Source of the DNA: Antedon mediterranea
Lineage: Eukaryota; Echinodermata; Crinoidea; Comatulida; Antedonidae
Reading direction: 5' to 3'
DNA: 64,000 nt
NCBI RefSeq assembly: GCF_964355755.1
Contig: NC_092671.1
Span: 3,855,001 to 3,919,000, forward strand
Position 1 is the first letter of the stretch. The number at the start of each line of letters is the position of its first letter. Under the pieces are notes generated by a model, which saw only the letters and a program-made list of their open reading frames with translations, was not told the DNA's origin and did not search any database. The position numbers and the translations under genes are program-made. This document shows positions 23,601-38,600 of the stretch, piece by piece.

Positions 23601-26600
23601 ACATGCTAATAGTTCTGCATGAATAAAACTCATTTTCTTAGTTCAAGTACAAAGTATAACTAAAAATACATTTTTTTTAAAGAATTATATTGAAGTATTT
23701 AATACAGTATTATAAATAACAATTTTGTTTTCAACCTCTCCAAAATACTAAAATACTAACAGTATTTACTTGTAAAGCTCTGTCTACATTATCAACTTTG
23801 TGACAAAAAATGTGATGTGCCCATATTATGGACATGATGATGTCATATCACTACCATATTTAAGCATATCACTGCCATATTTGGGCACACCACACCTTTT
23901 TGTCACATAAAGTGTAGACAGAGCTTAATGCACAGATCTTAAAACACTGTGCTCAAAAGGCTTTCAAACCATGCCAAACTGTAATTTATATACAGTAATC
24001 ACAGCGCTGTTTTTTAAATAAAAATAATAACATGAGTAAAAACTATAAATTTGTTTTGTTTAAATTGTGGCTATGATCAAACTATTTTAAAATATTGTTA
24101 AAATTACATTTTTCTTAGTACAGTGTTTGTTCAATTTCAACATTTCTCATACCTATTTCACTATATAATAATATTTAAATAATTACACTATCTTTTTAAA
24201 ATGCTGTCTTGCCAAATTTGTATTAAGTATATTTAATTAATTTATATTGTTTATAGATTATTAACATTTTATGCTCACTAACTTCCAATTTAATCTAATT
24301 AACTAATTAAAAATGGACTAATAAACAATCTGAGAATCTGTCATCATTAAGTTAATTAGGTCTTTACCAGATCATACATCTACGAACAAGCATAGAGATA
24401 TTATGGAACAAGCTATCTAGTTATTGGGACGTTTGTTATTCGCATAAGAGCGGCGCCATTGACTCGACAAAATTAACCAACTGAAGATAACCTTCAATAA
24501 TTTGTAGTAGCGTTAAAGGCTGAAGAGGTCACGTTGAGGTCGTAGAAAAAATAAAACAAATTTAATTGGAAAAATTTTAAGTCTTACTTGTTGTTTGAAA
24601 TCTTTGTTTGATTTTGTGCTTTTTGATATTTCTTGACAAAGTTGGTCGATCGCCATTTCCTGGTCATCTTTTTCCTTCTCTAAACTACTGTAATCGTCTT
24701 CCAGCTCTTTTATGCAAAGTTTGGCACTAGAAAGTAATTACAAAATTATACTTAATATTATAGTCGAGTATAAATACACTGCATGTATCCTTAACATCTG
24801 ATTGGTTAATTTTGTATCATGTTGCATTAAGTACTAACTCTATTGCTGCCTAATACAATTCTATTTAATGTCAGCATTTTTTATAAGAAAAACCAAACCA
24901 GTGTAGATGTGTATCTATAATTTCAGTGGCCTAAATTGGAGATCTGCCTTTTAAAAGCTCTTGACTTTGACATTGAATAAAGTATGGAAGGAAAATATTT
25001 GAATACAATTTTACTTTCCAGCTCTGTGTATATTATCAAATTTAATTTGAAAAAATAATGTGATGCGTGAGTGAGTGGCCGAGCGGTTAAGACAGTGGAA
25101 CCGTAATCACGTAGCCATAACATCGGCAGGGGTTCGAGGCTCACTCACTCCATGGTTCTGGTGGTAGAACGAGTCTTCTCGGATAAGGACTATAAGGGTC
25201 ATTCCATGTCAGATCACCCAATGGTAAACACCCTACTGACTCGGATTTTAATGAAAATTGGTACAGGTGGTTATTAGCCTAAAAAAAGCTTAAATATAAA
25301 ATTTTACGTAATTCAGAAAAACAGATTAAAAGTTACGGGCTGGACAAATTGTGGAAAAAACGCAAAAAACCGTAAAAATGGGTGCGGCCGCCAATTTTCA
25401 AAAGACCATAAAACAAGAACTACAAGTCCAATTAAAAAAAAATAAACAGTATGGGAAAGGAAATGCCCCAAATATTCCAAATTTGTTATCAGAATTGTAG
25501 TAGAATGTCTTAAAATATATTTGACCTTTTGATATATAAAATGACCCCCGGTTTGACCTTGTGGAACGTATATTTTTTTAATGTCATTACTTTTTTTTAA
25601 AACTATAAAGTGGTATTTATAACATATGTAAAATGCTAAGATGTCTTTTACCTCATTTAGAAGATATAGTTATATCATGTTGTCTGGGTTTGTGTTTTGT
25701 ATCAATCTATGTGTTAATTGATATACCAGGAGGATATTGATGAAGTAGAATACTGTACAACAAGCAATGGGTAACAACAGACCGCACAACATTAATAACG
25801 GTGAAAAAGTATTGAAGAATGCGGTGATGAGCTAGCTGACCAAATGAAGCTAACAAGGCACCAGTTACTGTTGCTGAAGCTCAGGGGTCATTTATCCTTT
25901 GCAGGAGATGATTTTGCTGAAAATTACGCTTTTGTCATCCAAGATGAAATAAAAAGCTTTCACTGGAAAAACAAACAGGCAACACTGCATCCATTTGTAG
26001 CATACAGATGTGAGGTGGATGGAAATTTATCTAATTGCAATACACTCAACAACAGTGTGGACTTTCCAAAAAGTTGTTTTAAATCATTTGAAGGGTAAAT
26101 TTTACGAATAAAGAAGGTTCACTACTTTACCGATGGATGCGCAGGTCAATATAAAAATAAGTCCAATTTTATCAATCTATGCAATCACAAACATGATTTT
26201 GATTTAAATGCCGAGTGGAACTTTTTCGCCACATCACATGGGAAAAGTGAATGCGATGGAATTGGGGGGACATTACAACGACTGTTAACCAAAAAGAGTC
26301 TAAAACGTCCATATCATAATCAACTACTAACATCAATAGACATGTTTAATTTCTGTGTTGAAAACATTCCTGGTATCATTTTTTTTCATTTATGGGAAAT
26401 GACTGTTTTACCTTTCTATTTACTTATATTGTTCTATGTAAAAGGGTCCTACAAAAAAACAAAGCTACAGCTTTTTTATGCAGGATCCTTGTTATCAGTT
26501 GTATTGCAATTATCTTGTAATTGATGACTAAATAAATGTGGAATAAATTGAAATTTCATCCGAAGAAATTAAAGAATCTGTAGCTCGACTGAAATCTCGA

Positions 26601-29600
26601 TTTTCTGAAGCCAAAACCATCAAAGGCACCCTTCAACTGCACAGATTTGTACCGCAACAAGATGGTTCTCTTATGGTATACAAGTGCACAAAAAGATGAA
26701 CCAAGGAAAGTAAACGTAACAAGCTGCCCATCAACATCTACTACATTTGCACGAGAAGTTCCACAATATGCAATTTCTCAAAATCATTTTGTGGCGTGTT
26801 TGTATGATGGTGTGTGGTGGATTGGGATGGTGCTGGATGTCATTTCAGCTGAATTTGGTGACTAAACAGTACTTTAAATCATTTATGCATCATCCTGGTC
26901 CTTCAAAAAATGTCCATTGGCCAGATAAAGCTGATGGATTGAAGAATCAAGTGACCTATGTCTTATTGATGCACCATCACTAACATCATCATCAAGTAGG
27001 AATTTACAGTATATCAAAACAAGAAGAAGATGCAATATTGACTACTTTCAACAGGAATGATATCTTTCAATAAAACATTTATAGAGGCAATGTAAAATAT
27101 AACTGATTAAACATGTTAAATGCTGTTTTTCACATAGAATTTGTTTGATGTGCAATTTTGAAAGCCTATAAAATAGAACTGGTACAAAAGACATCTTAGC
27201 TTTATCTAACATTTTACAGGCAAGAAGTGTGAAAATATAAAAATTAATATTTAAACATTATAATTTTTGTTCCACAAGGTCATGGCAAAGGTCAAATTAT
27301 AGGTCAATAGAACATTTTAAGTGAAATTTATAAGAGTTAATTCTGATTGCAGATTTGGAATCCTCCTTAAATGGCCATTAATTTGTTACTTGTTTCATTA
27401 AAATCGGACTAGTAGTTTTGAAAATATTCACGTTTTAAAATCGACAGTCTCGCGATATTTTGCTCTTTTTAACGATTTTCGGCCATTTTAAATTGCCCGT
27501 AACTTTTTAACGGTTTGTCAGATTTGAATAAAATTTGAAATTTTGGAATTTTTCATAGTGATTACCATATATTTCAAATTTGATCAAAATCTGAGATGGT
27601 GAGGTGTAAATTTTGGTTTTTTTTGGGTGATTTGACATGGAATGACCCATAAACCGTAGGTCCAGTGTACACAACTTGCTCGTGTGCACTTTAAAGAACC
27701 TAGTACATCTTTCGAGACGAGTAGGGGGTTACCCCGGTGTACTAGTACATCACAGCCACTGATCACCAACTGGGCCCTCTGGGAGATCAGTCTTTGACTG
27801 AAGAGGTCACCCAGTATAAAGATAAAACAAACAAACAAACAATGCCCATATATGGACATGATTATGTCATATTACTACCATATTTGAACACATCACACTT
27901 TTTTTGTCAAACTAGTTTGGGGGGTTATAACAAATTAATGTTGTATTAATTGAATGGGAAGAATATTTCCATGTTGAAAGCCAGACTGACCTACTGTATT
28001 TAACAAATAATTGGTCAAAATATTTTAATATAAATATTATACTACAGTACATTATAATCATAAATGATTTTCAATATTGTAATGGTTTGTGTAAAAAAAT
28101 CATTTCGATCTCATGAGTGCAATGTACTGAAAAACTCGCTAATTCTGGAATTTCCCCGTGCATTATTTGGTTTCCACTTCAATACACTCCTTTAACAAAA
28201 TGACACAAAAACAAATATCAAAACAACACTCTATCCACAGTAGTTTCAGCTAAATTGTAAAACTTGCTGATTTGAGAATTTACCGACATATTTTGCTTTA
28301 TAAAATACAACAAAAGAATTCACAGCTTGTTTGATTTTATCGAAATTTGTAACTAAAACTTCCTAATTTTGGAATTTCCCAACATTTTTTACTGTACATA
28401 ATAACCACAACAAAATATTCAACAATTACACACAATATCATATTTCCTATCATTAAGTACAGTATTTACTAGCCTACAGTATTTTCAGTTTTGCTATATC
28501 CAAAACAATATGTTTCTTTTGCACAAAATAATTTTTCAGAACTACAGTGTATTTGATTTCATAAACAATCTCAGTAAAAATTTCATCATAAATAAAACAG
28601 CCATCAAAATTTGAATTTCACATAAATGAACAAACATAGAATTAACTATTTCTGAAGGCGGATTTTCATTTTTAAGTGTTAAAAAAAAACACAACAATGG
28701 TATTTACCTAGGGATAAAGTTTAGCTATAAAACCATCCAGGGCAGTGGAGTGGGTGGTGACAAGAGATTCCCATTTGAATCCTAACTAAATTTATTTCAT
28801 AGTTAAATTTAGCACCTGGGTTCGCTGACCAATAGTCAATAATAAATCTCACAGGTACTGGTCCATTGGCCAGTCAACTTTTTACATAAACTTTAATGTT
28901 TTAAAAATGATGACCAGCAAAAATTAAAATCGGGCAGGTATAAAAACTGGTTTACTGTACTTTTCAAAATGGGCTAGTTAAAAATAATCTTAATTAAGGA
29001 CGGCCCCTACAGTATTTATTACCTCCGCCAAGGTTATGTTTTCACCCCTGTATGTTTGTGTGTGTGGGTGTGTGTGTGTGTGTGTGTGTGTTTGTGTGTG
29101 TCTGTGAACAGCCTGGAGGCCACAGTTGTTATCCGATTCTAACCAAATTTGGACACAATGATCTATGCCCAAAAAGCTCGGAGTTCGAATTTGAGGGGGA
29201 AAGGTCATAGGTCAAGGTCACAACTAACAAAAAACTATATTACTGCCTAGAGACCACAGTTTTTATCCGATTCTCACCAAACTTAGCCACAATGATCAAT
29301 GACTCATCATATAATTTTTGTTACATTTTGAAGGGTCAGGGTTAAAGATCAAGGTCCACAAAAAAAAAAAAAAATAAAAAAATTTTAAAAAACTCTCAGC
29401 GGGACTTGAACAAGGGACCTTAACTGTGAGAGGCTGGATACATAACCATTACACCAAACTCTCATCCTCAACTTTGTAGTGTGCAGTTAGCCTATTTACA
29501 CTTTAGAACTAATAAAAAAAATGTAAAAAAAAAACATTTTCGGGGGGAATTTTATGTAGGGGAATTTTACAGTAGGCGGAGGTTTGTACTCTCGGAGTAC

Positions 29601-32600
29601 CCTCTAGTTTGTATTTATAATTATTTACAGTGACATACAGTACTCCAAGATACAGACATGCGTCCAAAAACAAAATATTAGTTATAATATAAGTTGAAAC
29701 AACAGTTTGCTTCTCTAGTATAGCTGTGTCCCCTGAATAGGTTGTACTGTATATGACTATATCCACACATGATAAACTAAAAGATTTTCCTTTAAATTGG
29801 CATAAAAATATTCAGAAATAAATTTGAAATTCTTTACTTTAACCATTTGAGTACTGCCTTAAGTTTACAATTACCATCAAAATATATTATTTCATACATC
29901 AGGCAATATTTGCATTTACAAATGGCATGTGCCATTAATGTGTATGAAACTATTGATGTTTAAATCTCATTAAGGGTTGTAAATCAACAACTCAACACTG
30001 TCAAGCTGTAGTTATGATGCAAATACACTCATTATTCTTGTTATTAAAAATTATTGAACACATCTCAAGTTCCAAATCTTGTTAGGGAATTAGTAATTAA
30101 GTCTTTATTCAATATTTTGTGCATTAGGCAGAAGCAGTGCGGATCAAAGTCAAATATATGAATGTTGGACAATAGCCAGCTACAACATGGCAAGGAACTT
30201 TAAATGTGCGTGTAAATTCGTCAGCATGGCAATACATTTATTATTAACACAAAATATATGTCATTGTCTTTTATATGAAACACATGTATTTATTTATACT
30301 GTTATAATTTGTAAACACCGACATATTTATTGTATTTGAGTATTTTTTATTTTTCAACAATTATATTAAAAAAAGTAAAAGTAATATAAAGTGTGAAAAA
30401 CAGGATTATCACAAGCAAGCATGTACGGTACATAAAATGAAATGGCCAAACATTTTTTAATATAGGCCTGAGGATGCAATTATGACAAAGGGGTTTAAAA
30501 GTAGCAAACAATAACATATTACAGTACATATTATTTTTGTACAGAATATACTTGTACAGTACCTCTATGAGATAGGCTTATAATGTCTCTTGTGATAATA
30601 TTTCATTCAGTATTTTCTTTTAATGCAACATTTATTTATTTATTTATTTATTCGGTATATAAAAATATATTGCAAAACGACAGTCAAGGACTGAAATGAA
30701 TTGTATTACAAATAAATAAAAATTAGTTAAAATTGCTATAAAAATAGAAACATCTTATTAAAATTAGATACCACATTAACATGCATTGAATACCGTAATG
30801 AACAAGCAGTATCCCAAATAGGACTCTTAGTTTCTTATGGAAATTTATGGAATGAAAATCAAAATTTATAGATTATAAAAAATCTATTCTTGAGTTCTTG
30901 TGTTCGTCTTTTAATAAATTAATCTTTTCATAAAGCATTTAATAAAACATGATACGATTAGTTAAGTTCATAGAAGGAACAAGCTTAAACAATATTAAAC
31001 ATCACATTAAATATTAAAGAGACAGCACTTTAAAATGAAACTAGATATTACAAAATAATTCAGTAAATTCCTCATTTAGTGACAGAAGTGCTAAACAAAT
31101 CCAAGAGTAGGTGTGATTAATACGTGTTTTCAGACGTTTGAATCCAATTTAAAGTCATATTTTAAGATTTAAGTGGGTGTATTGTATTTGTATCATTTTG
31201 AATAAATAAAGGCAATCTAAAAACAGGACACTTTGATCTTACTGTATGTCTGGCTGCAACATATACCAACAGTACTGTACTATGAACATATTCTCTGCGG
31301 CGTGCAGTGTAATGTGTGGTGTGGGGACTGAACGTGTTGCAGCCACAGATCCATTTGATCGCCAGAGCTCAGCATCCTGTTAGATTGCCTTGCTTAAATC
31401 TGTTTCAGGACATTATTATACTAGATATTAAAGCATCAACATTTTTCTTTTTATGGCTGCCACAAATCTCGCACCCCGCCCACTGATTATAGAAATGACT
31501 AAAAAATTAGCATATAAAAATCTTGATTTTTTTTCATTTATGTTCGTAAGTCAAAATCCAACCTAGACAGTATTAATTTGTATTTCTTGAAAAAAAATTG
31601 TAAAACTAAATGCCTGATTGGTTTGTGCTGTTCCAAAATATTACCTCGCGACTATATTTTCCCTTAGTGCAATGGGATTTGGGAAAATATAATCACCCAA
31701 AAAAAATTCTATACAAATAATGAATGTTTAGTAAATGGCACAAATAATTTCACGGTGAGAGATACTGTACTGTATTATAAAGATTATATATTAAATATAA
31801 ACAAATTTTCCCTTGGAGGATCTCAATACTGTACACCTCTACATTACTGTAACTAAGCAGTCAGTATCTGGTATATGGTTTTAATTTTTTTAAATTAATA
31901 CCATGCTTTTATTTATATTCCATTCATTTCTTTCCTCAACATAGGTTTTTATCACTCTGTCATACCATGATCATAGAAAACAATATTTTTAGTTTAGTTT
32001 CCAAATTACAAGAGGAATTTAAAGCAGCCTGATGATATCAACAGTTCATGGTTGACAAATGAATTGCTTCGTTGTTATTAATTACAGTTTCTTTTAAGGA
32101 TCATGAAAAAATTATTTTAAGGCAGTTACTGCAGTAAATATATTATTTTTGCAATTTTTACTACAATAACATGTATGATTTGAGTTTGTTCAATGTAGTT
32201 TTAAAAAGGCAGTCACTACAACAAAGTCACTACTTATTCTTAAACATTACAACAGCTTAAACATGCTTTTGTAATGCGGTATTGATTATGACATTAGCAG
32301 GTACTCAAAATGTTTGCTAAATAATTGTACTGCAGGTTAAAGAATAACAAAAGTAATTACAACGTAGAATCTTTTGAATAAATGTTCACAAAAAATATTC
32401 ACACACAGCAATGGTTCAAAGTTGAATTGTAATAAGGACATGCTGATACAGCAAGAAGATGTGTATATGTATGACAAACAGTCTGGTTTGCTTCTATATA
32501 TAAATTTACGTAAGGGCAAAATTCGGTAAATCGCGCGTTATTTCTAGAATGTTTACTCGATGGTATATAAAGTTGGTTCGTACTTTCGGTACTGATTTTA

Positions 32601-35600
32601 ACCGCCTGATGTAACCCTGTTTACTAATTAAATTGAGTTCGATAATTAGTTATTGACGATTAAAACGAATTTAGGTTCAAAGATTTGCCCCAAGTAGGGG
32701 TGTTTTCCGATCGTGGTATACACTGTCTAATGGATGTCCATCTTGAAAAATACCCGCCACAAAAATGCGAGGAGGCTTCGCATTTTCCTATCTCCTCCTA
32801 CGATAATTGTTTTTAATAGCTGAAAACCGGTTGAACAGCTCGAGTACAGTATCATAATGTTGAAGACAGGCCGATTTTCTTTAAAAAATACTATTTTGAT
32901 AGATTTAATATACGTTTATGCAAATGTATTGATTTGCAATGAATGGAACATTCCAAATTATTTGGTTTAACCATACTTGCATACCTCCATGGTTTAACAC
33001 AAGTAGGTAAATTTATAGACCCTTGGAGAATAAACAGAAATAGTATTGTAATGCTGTACAATACTGCAAATAGGTATTAACCACTTTTGATCGCCATTTG
33101 AATCAAAAGTGTGTTGGTACTGTTAAATATAATATAAACAAATATACTAATAAACTTTATCACTGTGAGTGTGGGTAGCCCCTACTTTTAGATTAAACAC
33201 ATAATAATATAATACTTTATTACTGTCGGTTGTTTCTCAACGTTTGTATTAATTAATAATTACAAAAATATAAACGTATTAGTGGTCTTTAAATGTACTT
33301 TACTATTTCAATCGACCATGAGACAGTGACAGTTTTAATAAAGTATTAAATCGGAAATGTTTTACTCTATTTAGTGGTATATTATTTATAGGCCTATAAA
33401 AAAATATTTCGTTACTGGTACTGGTACTGGTACTGGTTCAAATAACCGTCTCACAGAGACATCTGGTAGCCATTGACTTGAAGTTGGCATTTGGATGTGT
33501 TACTTTTAAATGTAGGCCTACAGTATGAGAGTGACTACTACCAAATTACACAGTCACAAAACAACTGAGAGTGGATAATAAAGAAATATATTAAAGAACC
33601 ATTTAATATAAAGAATATATTAAAAAATTGTTCCTCTTTGTACCTATCCTCATCCCCAACGCTCAACTCTAATGTTAGATACAAAACCCTAAACTCTAAT
33701 AGATACAAAATTGGGTTTGTTTAAATGAGTCCAAATAACAAATTTGGACTCATTTGTGACAATTTCTAGGTGCTAATTTTGGTTGACTACATAAATCACT
33801 GTGTCTATTTATTTGTTTCTGTAAAAGACAATGTTTTATAGTCCTGCCGTACGTACATTTGAAATCGCCAGTTTTTTTACGCTGAAATTACTATGTATTC
33901 GAGAACCATCTGTGGGCACGAACTAGATGGTACGCGAGCGAAGCGAGCGTACCATCTAGTTAATGATAATGAATCAAATAACAACCTGGATTTATGTAGA
34001 GTATCGTTATTTATAGCAATAATCAATCATCTATTTCCAAAATTATGGGGGAAGTTACAGTTTATTGATTTGAAATTTAACAATTTATGTTGCTAGTCTT
34101 AGGTAATACAAAATACAATAAATCACTTAAATAACATTTTATTTATAGTTGGTTGAATGTTATCTAACTTTAAATAAAATTTGAAACAAAATATTAAAAT
34201 AATCAAATTAAATAAGATCTAAAAAAATATCAGTATCAACTATCATGTTGACCATGTACTCAATTTAAAAACAAGATCAGTCAATTTCTTTTTACATTTA
34301 TTTGAGGTTTTTTGCCTATTTTGTGGTTAAACAAGTAATTCTGGACACAATTACTGAAAATTGAGGGTGCTATTAACAATTGCTTATGCATACAAATTCG
34401 CCTCAAATAATTATGTTATTATAATATTGATAACATTTTTTTGTCAGTCAGGCTTAGGACAACAGAATTTTTAAGGGGAGGGGGGGGGGGGCTTTAATAA
34501 TTAGTTATTTCTCCATGGTTATATGAAATTTTAGTTTTAGTAAATTATTATGAATTATGCTATTATATTGATTTCTTTTTCATTGCGGATACTACATGCT
34601 AATTATTTAGGCTTGAATTGAATAATTTAAATTAATTTAATTTTAATTTAATTTAGAGTAATTTAATTACGGAGTGACTCCGAATGTTTATTTGTATAAG
34701 GAATGTAAGTGTGATGCCATCTGGTGCTATAAGGTTTAACAACATGCATGTTGCACTTAGCTACTGTAGTACTGTAATAGTAATGAAATTAATTGATTTA
34801 TAATACTCTACAGTATTATTAGTGACAGATTGTATTCAATGTTCATTGCAGGCTGTTAACAAGTTATAATCAATAAAACCAGCAAACTAAAAACATTTAA
34901 GTAAAACATAGTATTACAGTATAATTCTTATTTTTATTTAAAAATGCAAAGCGTAAGCGCAAAGTGATTTGACCAATCACAAGCGATGGATTATTCACAC
35001 TGTTGGTTGATAATTGGTCAAATTGCTTGCTGTTGCGTCTAAATCCTACGTTGTGTCTCTAGTGGGACCAAAAGTCTGACTTTCGAAAACCATAAAGTTT
35101 AAATTTCGGAAACATAGTTTTGTATTGTATTTTTTTGCTGCATCAATTGATAAATGCATAGTAATATGGGTTGTGTTGTAGCATTATGCTTATTGATACA
35201 CTAGCGAAAATATTCCCAGATTTAAATATTGCATGTCAAAAAATCATAAATCTATTTTTTTACAGCTTTCTATCTAAAGGCTTAATAAAATTGAAATGCA
35301 GAATAAAATGACTGAAAGAGGCATCAATCTCTTGAGCCAATTAGCTTAGCAGGTTTAGACAACTCATCTATTTTAGAAATGCTGACATAGATTACACGTA
35401 ATATGTCAAGTGAAGTTGATTAAAAGTGGTGAAATTCGTCTCTGAATAGATTACAAAAGACCGAGTAATAATATAGTGCACGTATTAGTAAAATTTGCAA
35501 TTAAAAATCGGCTACAACCTGCCATAATATACTGCATTGTTGTGTTATGACCTTTGTGAACTTTCAATCATGTTATAGTCAACTTTCTATAAATAATATC

Positions 35601-38600
35601 TTCAAGTATTATATTGACATTATCAAACAAGTGGATTTACAGTAATGATTGAATTGAGAATATAATGTCATTCAATAAATAAAATGCATAGATGCAAGTT
35701 TTTATTTTTTTCTATGAATACGAATAAAACTTTACTGCAATCAAAGAGATTGAAGTTTAAAAAAAAGATGTTTATCTAAAAATAAATATATAAAATCATT
35801 AAAAATGTTCCTATATCCATTAAAAAATATACAAAAAAAAAACATTACACGCATATCAAATGTGTTTTTGACAATGACATGCATGTAAACTTAAAAAAAC
35901 ATAATGATATTGACATAAAATATTCCAGTGAGTGCCAATTAAGGTAATATGTTGTGTGTGTCCGTTTATGTACTGCACTTACTAGTAATCAGGATTTTTC
36001 CAATTGAAAAAGATTAAATGAAACTTTTGTAACTAATCAGTGTCATACGACTCTGATTGCTCCAATGCTGATTGCTAGATTCACAAGATCTGATAAATGT
36101 TATATGCCAGTAGTCTGAGCGCTTCTCAGAAAAGGTAAACCTGTTTTTCATTATGGTCTTCAATCAAAAAAAAAACTTGCTGTTCAATAGAAGCATTCAA
36201 TATAACTAAAACCAATGGAATGTTACAATAATGAATGTTTATGAGTTAAATAGTGAGAATATTTTATGAACAATTGACTGCTTGGCTTTGCCAGGTTAAA
36301 TATGTCAGGATACACTCACGTGTGTGAAAAATAAATAGTGAATGGAATGTAATACGAAATTAACAAATCAAATCGCAAAGATACACTCAGGTACAGTATG
36401 TTATAAAACACACAATAACCAACTCAATTAATCCAAGTGTCATATTAGTGTGTTATAAATGTAAAGAATATAAGGAATACACTCACTTTTCTAATTGTCC
36501 TTGCAAACCGTCGGCATGCTTTTTTAATATTTCATGTACATCTCTTAAATTAGAATGTTCATCTCTTTCTGTATTTAATTCATTTCCCACTGATTGCAAT
36601 CTGCAAACAAATAGATAATTGTTCATGTTTTTAATTAATTTTAAGTGTTTTTGGGCACAAGCTAGGGACACACCCTTCCTTAACTAAAATTAAATTTTAA
36701 ACTCCTTTATTAATATTATATCACTTATTTGTAAGCGCTTCTTCTTTTAACACTCCTGAATCCACCCATATTTAACAATACTTGAAGAAAAATTATATGC
36801 CAATCTAATACCATACATAATAGGCAAATTAGGTTATGAGAAAAGTTCAATTTTTATCACCTACAAAAAAACCAATTTCATTCTTAAAAATAAATTAAAT
36901 TTAAACATTTTTTATTCTATTATCATTTTCAATTGTATTTTCACCTTATTTATTTAACAGTATTTATATTTTAATGTATCCTGAAATTTAAAGATATCTA
37001 TTGAAATAAAATGTCTATATTGTTATCTCTAACCAAATGTATTGCGTAAGGCTAGCCATTGTGAACAATTAGATATATGTTACATTACATATTTTATCCT
37101 TAGCTTACCGCGCTTCCATTTCTTGCAGACGAGTTTGTTTCTCGCTGTATTTTTCTTCCAATTGTTTTTTTTCCTGCATGGACTGCTTTTTTTCATCAAG
37201 GTAATTTTCTATTCGATTTTCAGATTGTTGAAGAAGCAACCTTATATCATGAGCCTAAACAATATAAAACAAATACAAACAAAAATGATATTGAATGGAT
37301 ATTCATGGATAAAAACTATGGAGAATTATATGAAAAGAAAATATTAAGTTTATGCACACTTTGGCCAATAATTGCACTCATTTGAGATATCTTGTAATGT
37401 GTTCTATGTCAAAAGACATTCAGTGTTTGTGATGATGAAACATAATGCATTGCTAGAAATGTATTTTTGCTCATAGCATGTATGGCTCATTGTTCATAAT
37501 AATATGTACTTTCATGTGTAAAATGTCTGTAGTATGAAATAGATATGAACCATAATAAATGCTATGTATACACATTTTATAATTTCAAAACTTTCACAGC
37601 AGTGCAATGCCTACCCGGATTTTTTAATAAGGTTAAGGTACAACAAAAGTAAAGTATTTCAGCGATACAATCAATAAGGCACAGACAGACTCGAACCCAT
37701 GGTCTCTCACATGCTAATGTGATCCCATACCATTACACCATATCACTCTCTCTAGTGAGTTTATTGAATGTTTGTTTGTCATCTTTATTATACTATAAAT
37801 TTACATTAAACAGTACCTCTGTTTCAATATGACACAGACAGACACGAACCTATGCCTCTCACATGCTAGTCTGATCCCTCACCTATACACCATATCACTC
37901 TAATGAGTTTATGTTTGTTTATGTTATCTGTATAACTATACATTGATTTAGTTCATTGTACAGTACCTCAGCTTCAATATGTCACAGACAGACTCGAACC
38001 TATGCCTCTCACATGCTAGTCTGATCCCTCACCTATACACCATATCACTCTAATGAGTTTATGTTTGTTTATGTTATCTGTATAACTATACATTGATTTA
38101 GTTCATTGTACAGTACCTCAGCTTCAATATGTCACAGACAGACTCGAACCTATGCCTCTCACATGCTAGTCTGATCCCTTACCATTACACCATATCACTC
38201 TAATGAGTTTATGTTTGTTTATGTTATCTGTATAACTATACATTGATTTAGTTCATTGTACAGTACCTCAGCTTCAATATGACACAGACAGACCCGAACC
38301 TATGCCACTCACATGCTAGTCTGATCCCTTACCATTACACCATATCACTCTCTCTAATGAGTTTGTTTACGTTATCTTTATAATAGCTGTACATTGATTC
38401 ATTGTACAGTACCTCAGCTTCAATATGACACAGACAGACTCGAACCTATGCCTCTCACATGCTAGTCTGATCCCTTACCATTACACCATATCACTATCTC
38501 TAATGAGCTTGTTTACGTTATCTTTATAATAGCTGTACATTTTTGATTTATTGTACAGTACCTCAGCTTCAGATTGAGCATTTCTTGATTTGTATCGTGT

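Larger units (their letters stand above)
25067..27841 (+). mobile_element. tRNA-derived SINE split by a DNA transposon
   Basis: The head (25067-25195) has GTGGCCGAGCGGTTAAG (A box) and GGGGTTCGAGGCTCA (B box) with a long variable arm, as in tRNA-Leu/Ser. The body continues at 27649-27841 and ends in an (AAAC)n tail. The SINE length without its insert is about 322 bp. ATGC is duplicated on both sides (25063-25066, 27842-27845). Other copies, both minus strand: about 40024-40310 and about 60640-61035. Confidence 0.8.
25018..27921. mobile_element. TAA-family MITE split by a nested SINE
   Basis: The left part (about 25018-25066) ends TAATGTGATGC. The right part (27842-27921) resumes ATGCCCATATATGGACATG and runs to TTTTTGTCAAACTAGTTTG. 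Joined at the duplicated ATGC the two parts rebuild the normal MITE interior. The extreme right end has decayed. Confidence 0.7.
29015..29604 (+). mobile_element. CCTCCGCCAAGG repeat with Helitron-like 3' end
   Basis: Starts ATTACCTCCGCCAAGGTTATG and ends GGCGGAGGTTTGTACTCTCG then GAGTACCCTCTAG followed by T. The 3' end is a hairpin (GTACTC TCG GAGTAC) just before CTAG, as in Helitrons. The left end is not sharply defined. Inside are two related blocks with GGTCAAGGTC and ATCCGATTCTxACCAAA. This is a repeat type common in marine animals; its formal classification is uncertain. Confidence 0.5.

Noticed and set aside
28990-29208. 72-residue minus-strand frame rich in His-Thr
   Set aside because: It is produced by the GT microsatellite inside a repeat element.
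20880-33959. One 13-kb element with long inverted ends, such as a Polinton
   Set aside because: A real CIP2A exon (24588-24726) and unrelated nested elements lie between the arms, no polymerase or integrase is present, and each arm has its own Helitron 5' and 3' end.
37660-38561. Cluster of functional tRNA genes
   Set aside because: A- and B-box words are present but acceptor, anticodon and T arms do not pair properly; the units are part of a tandem intronic repeat.
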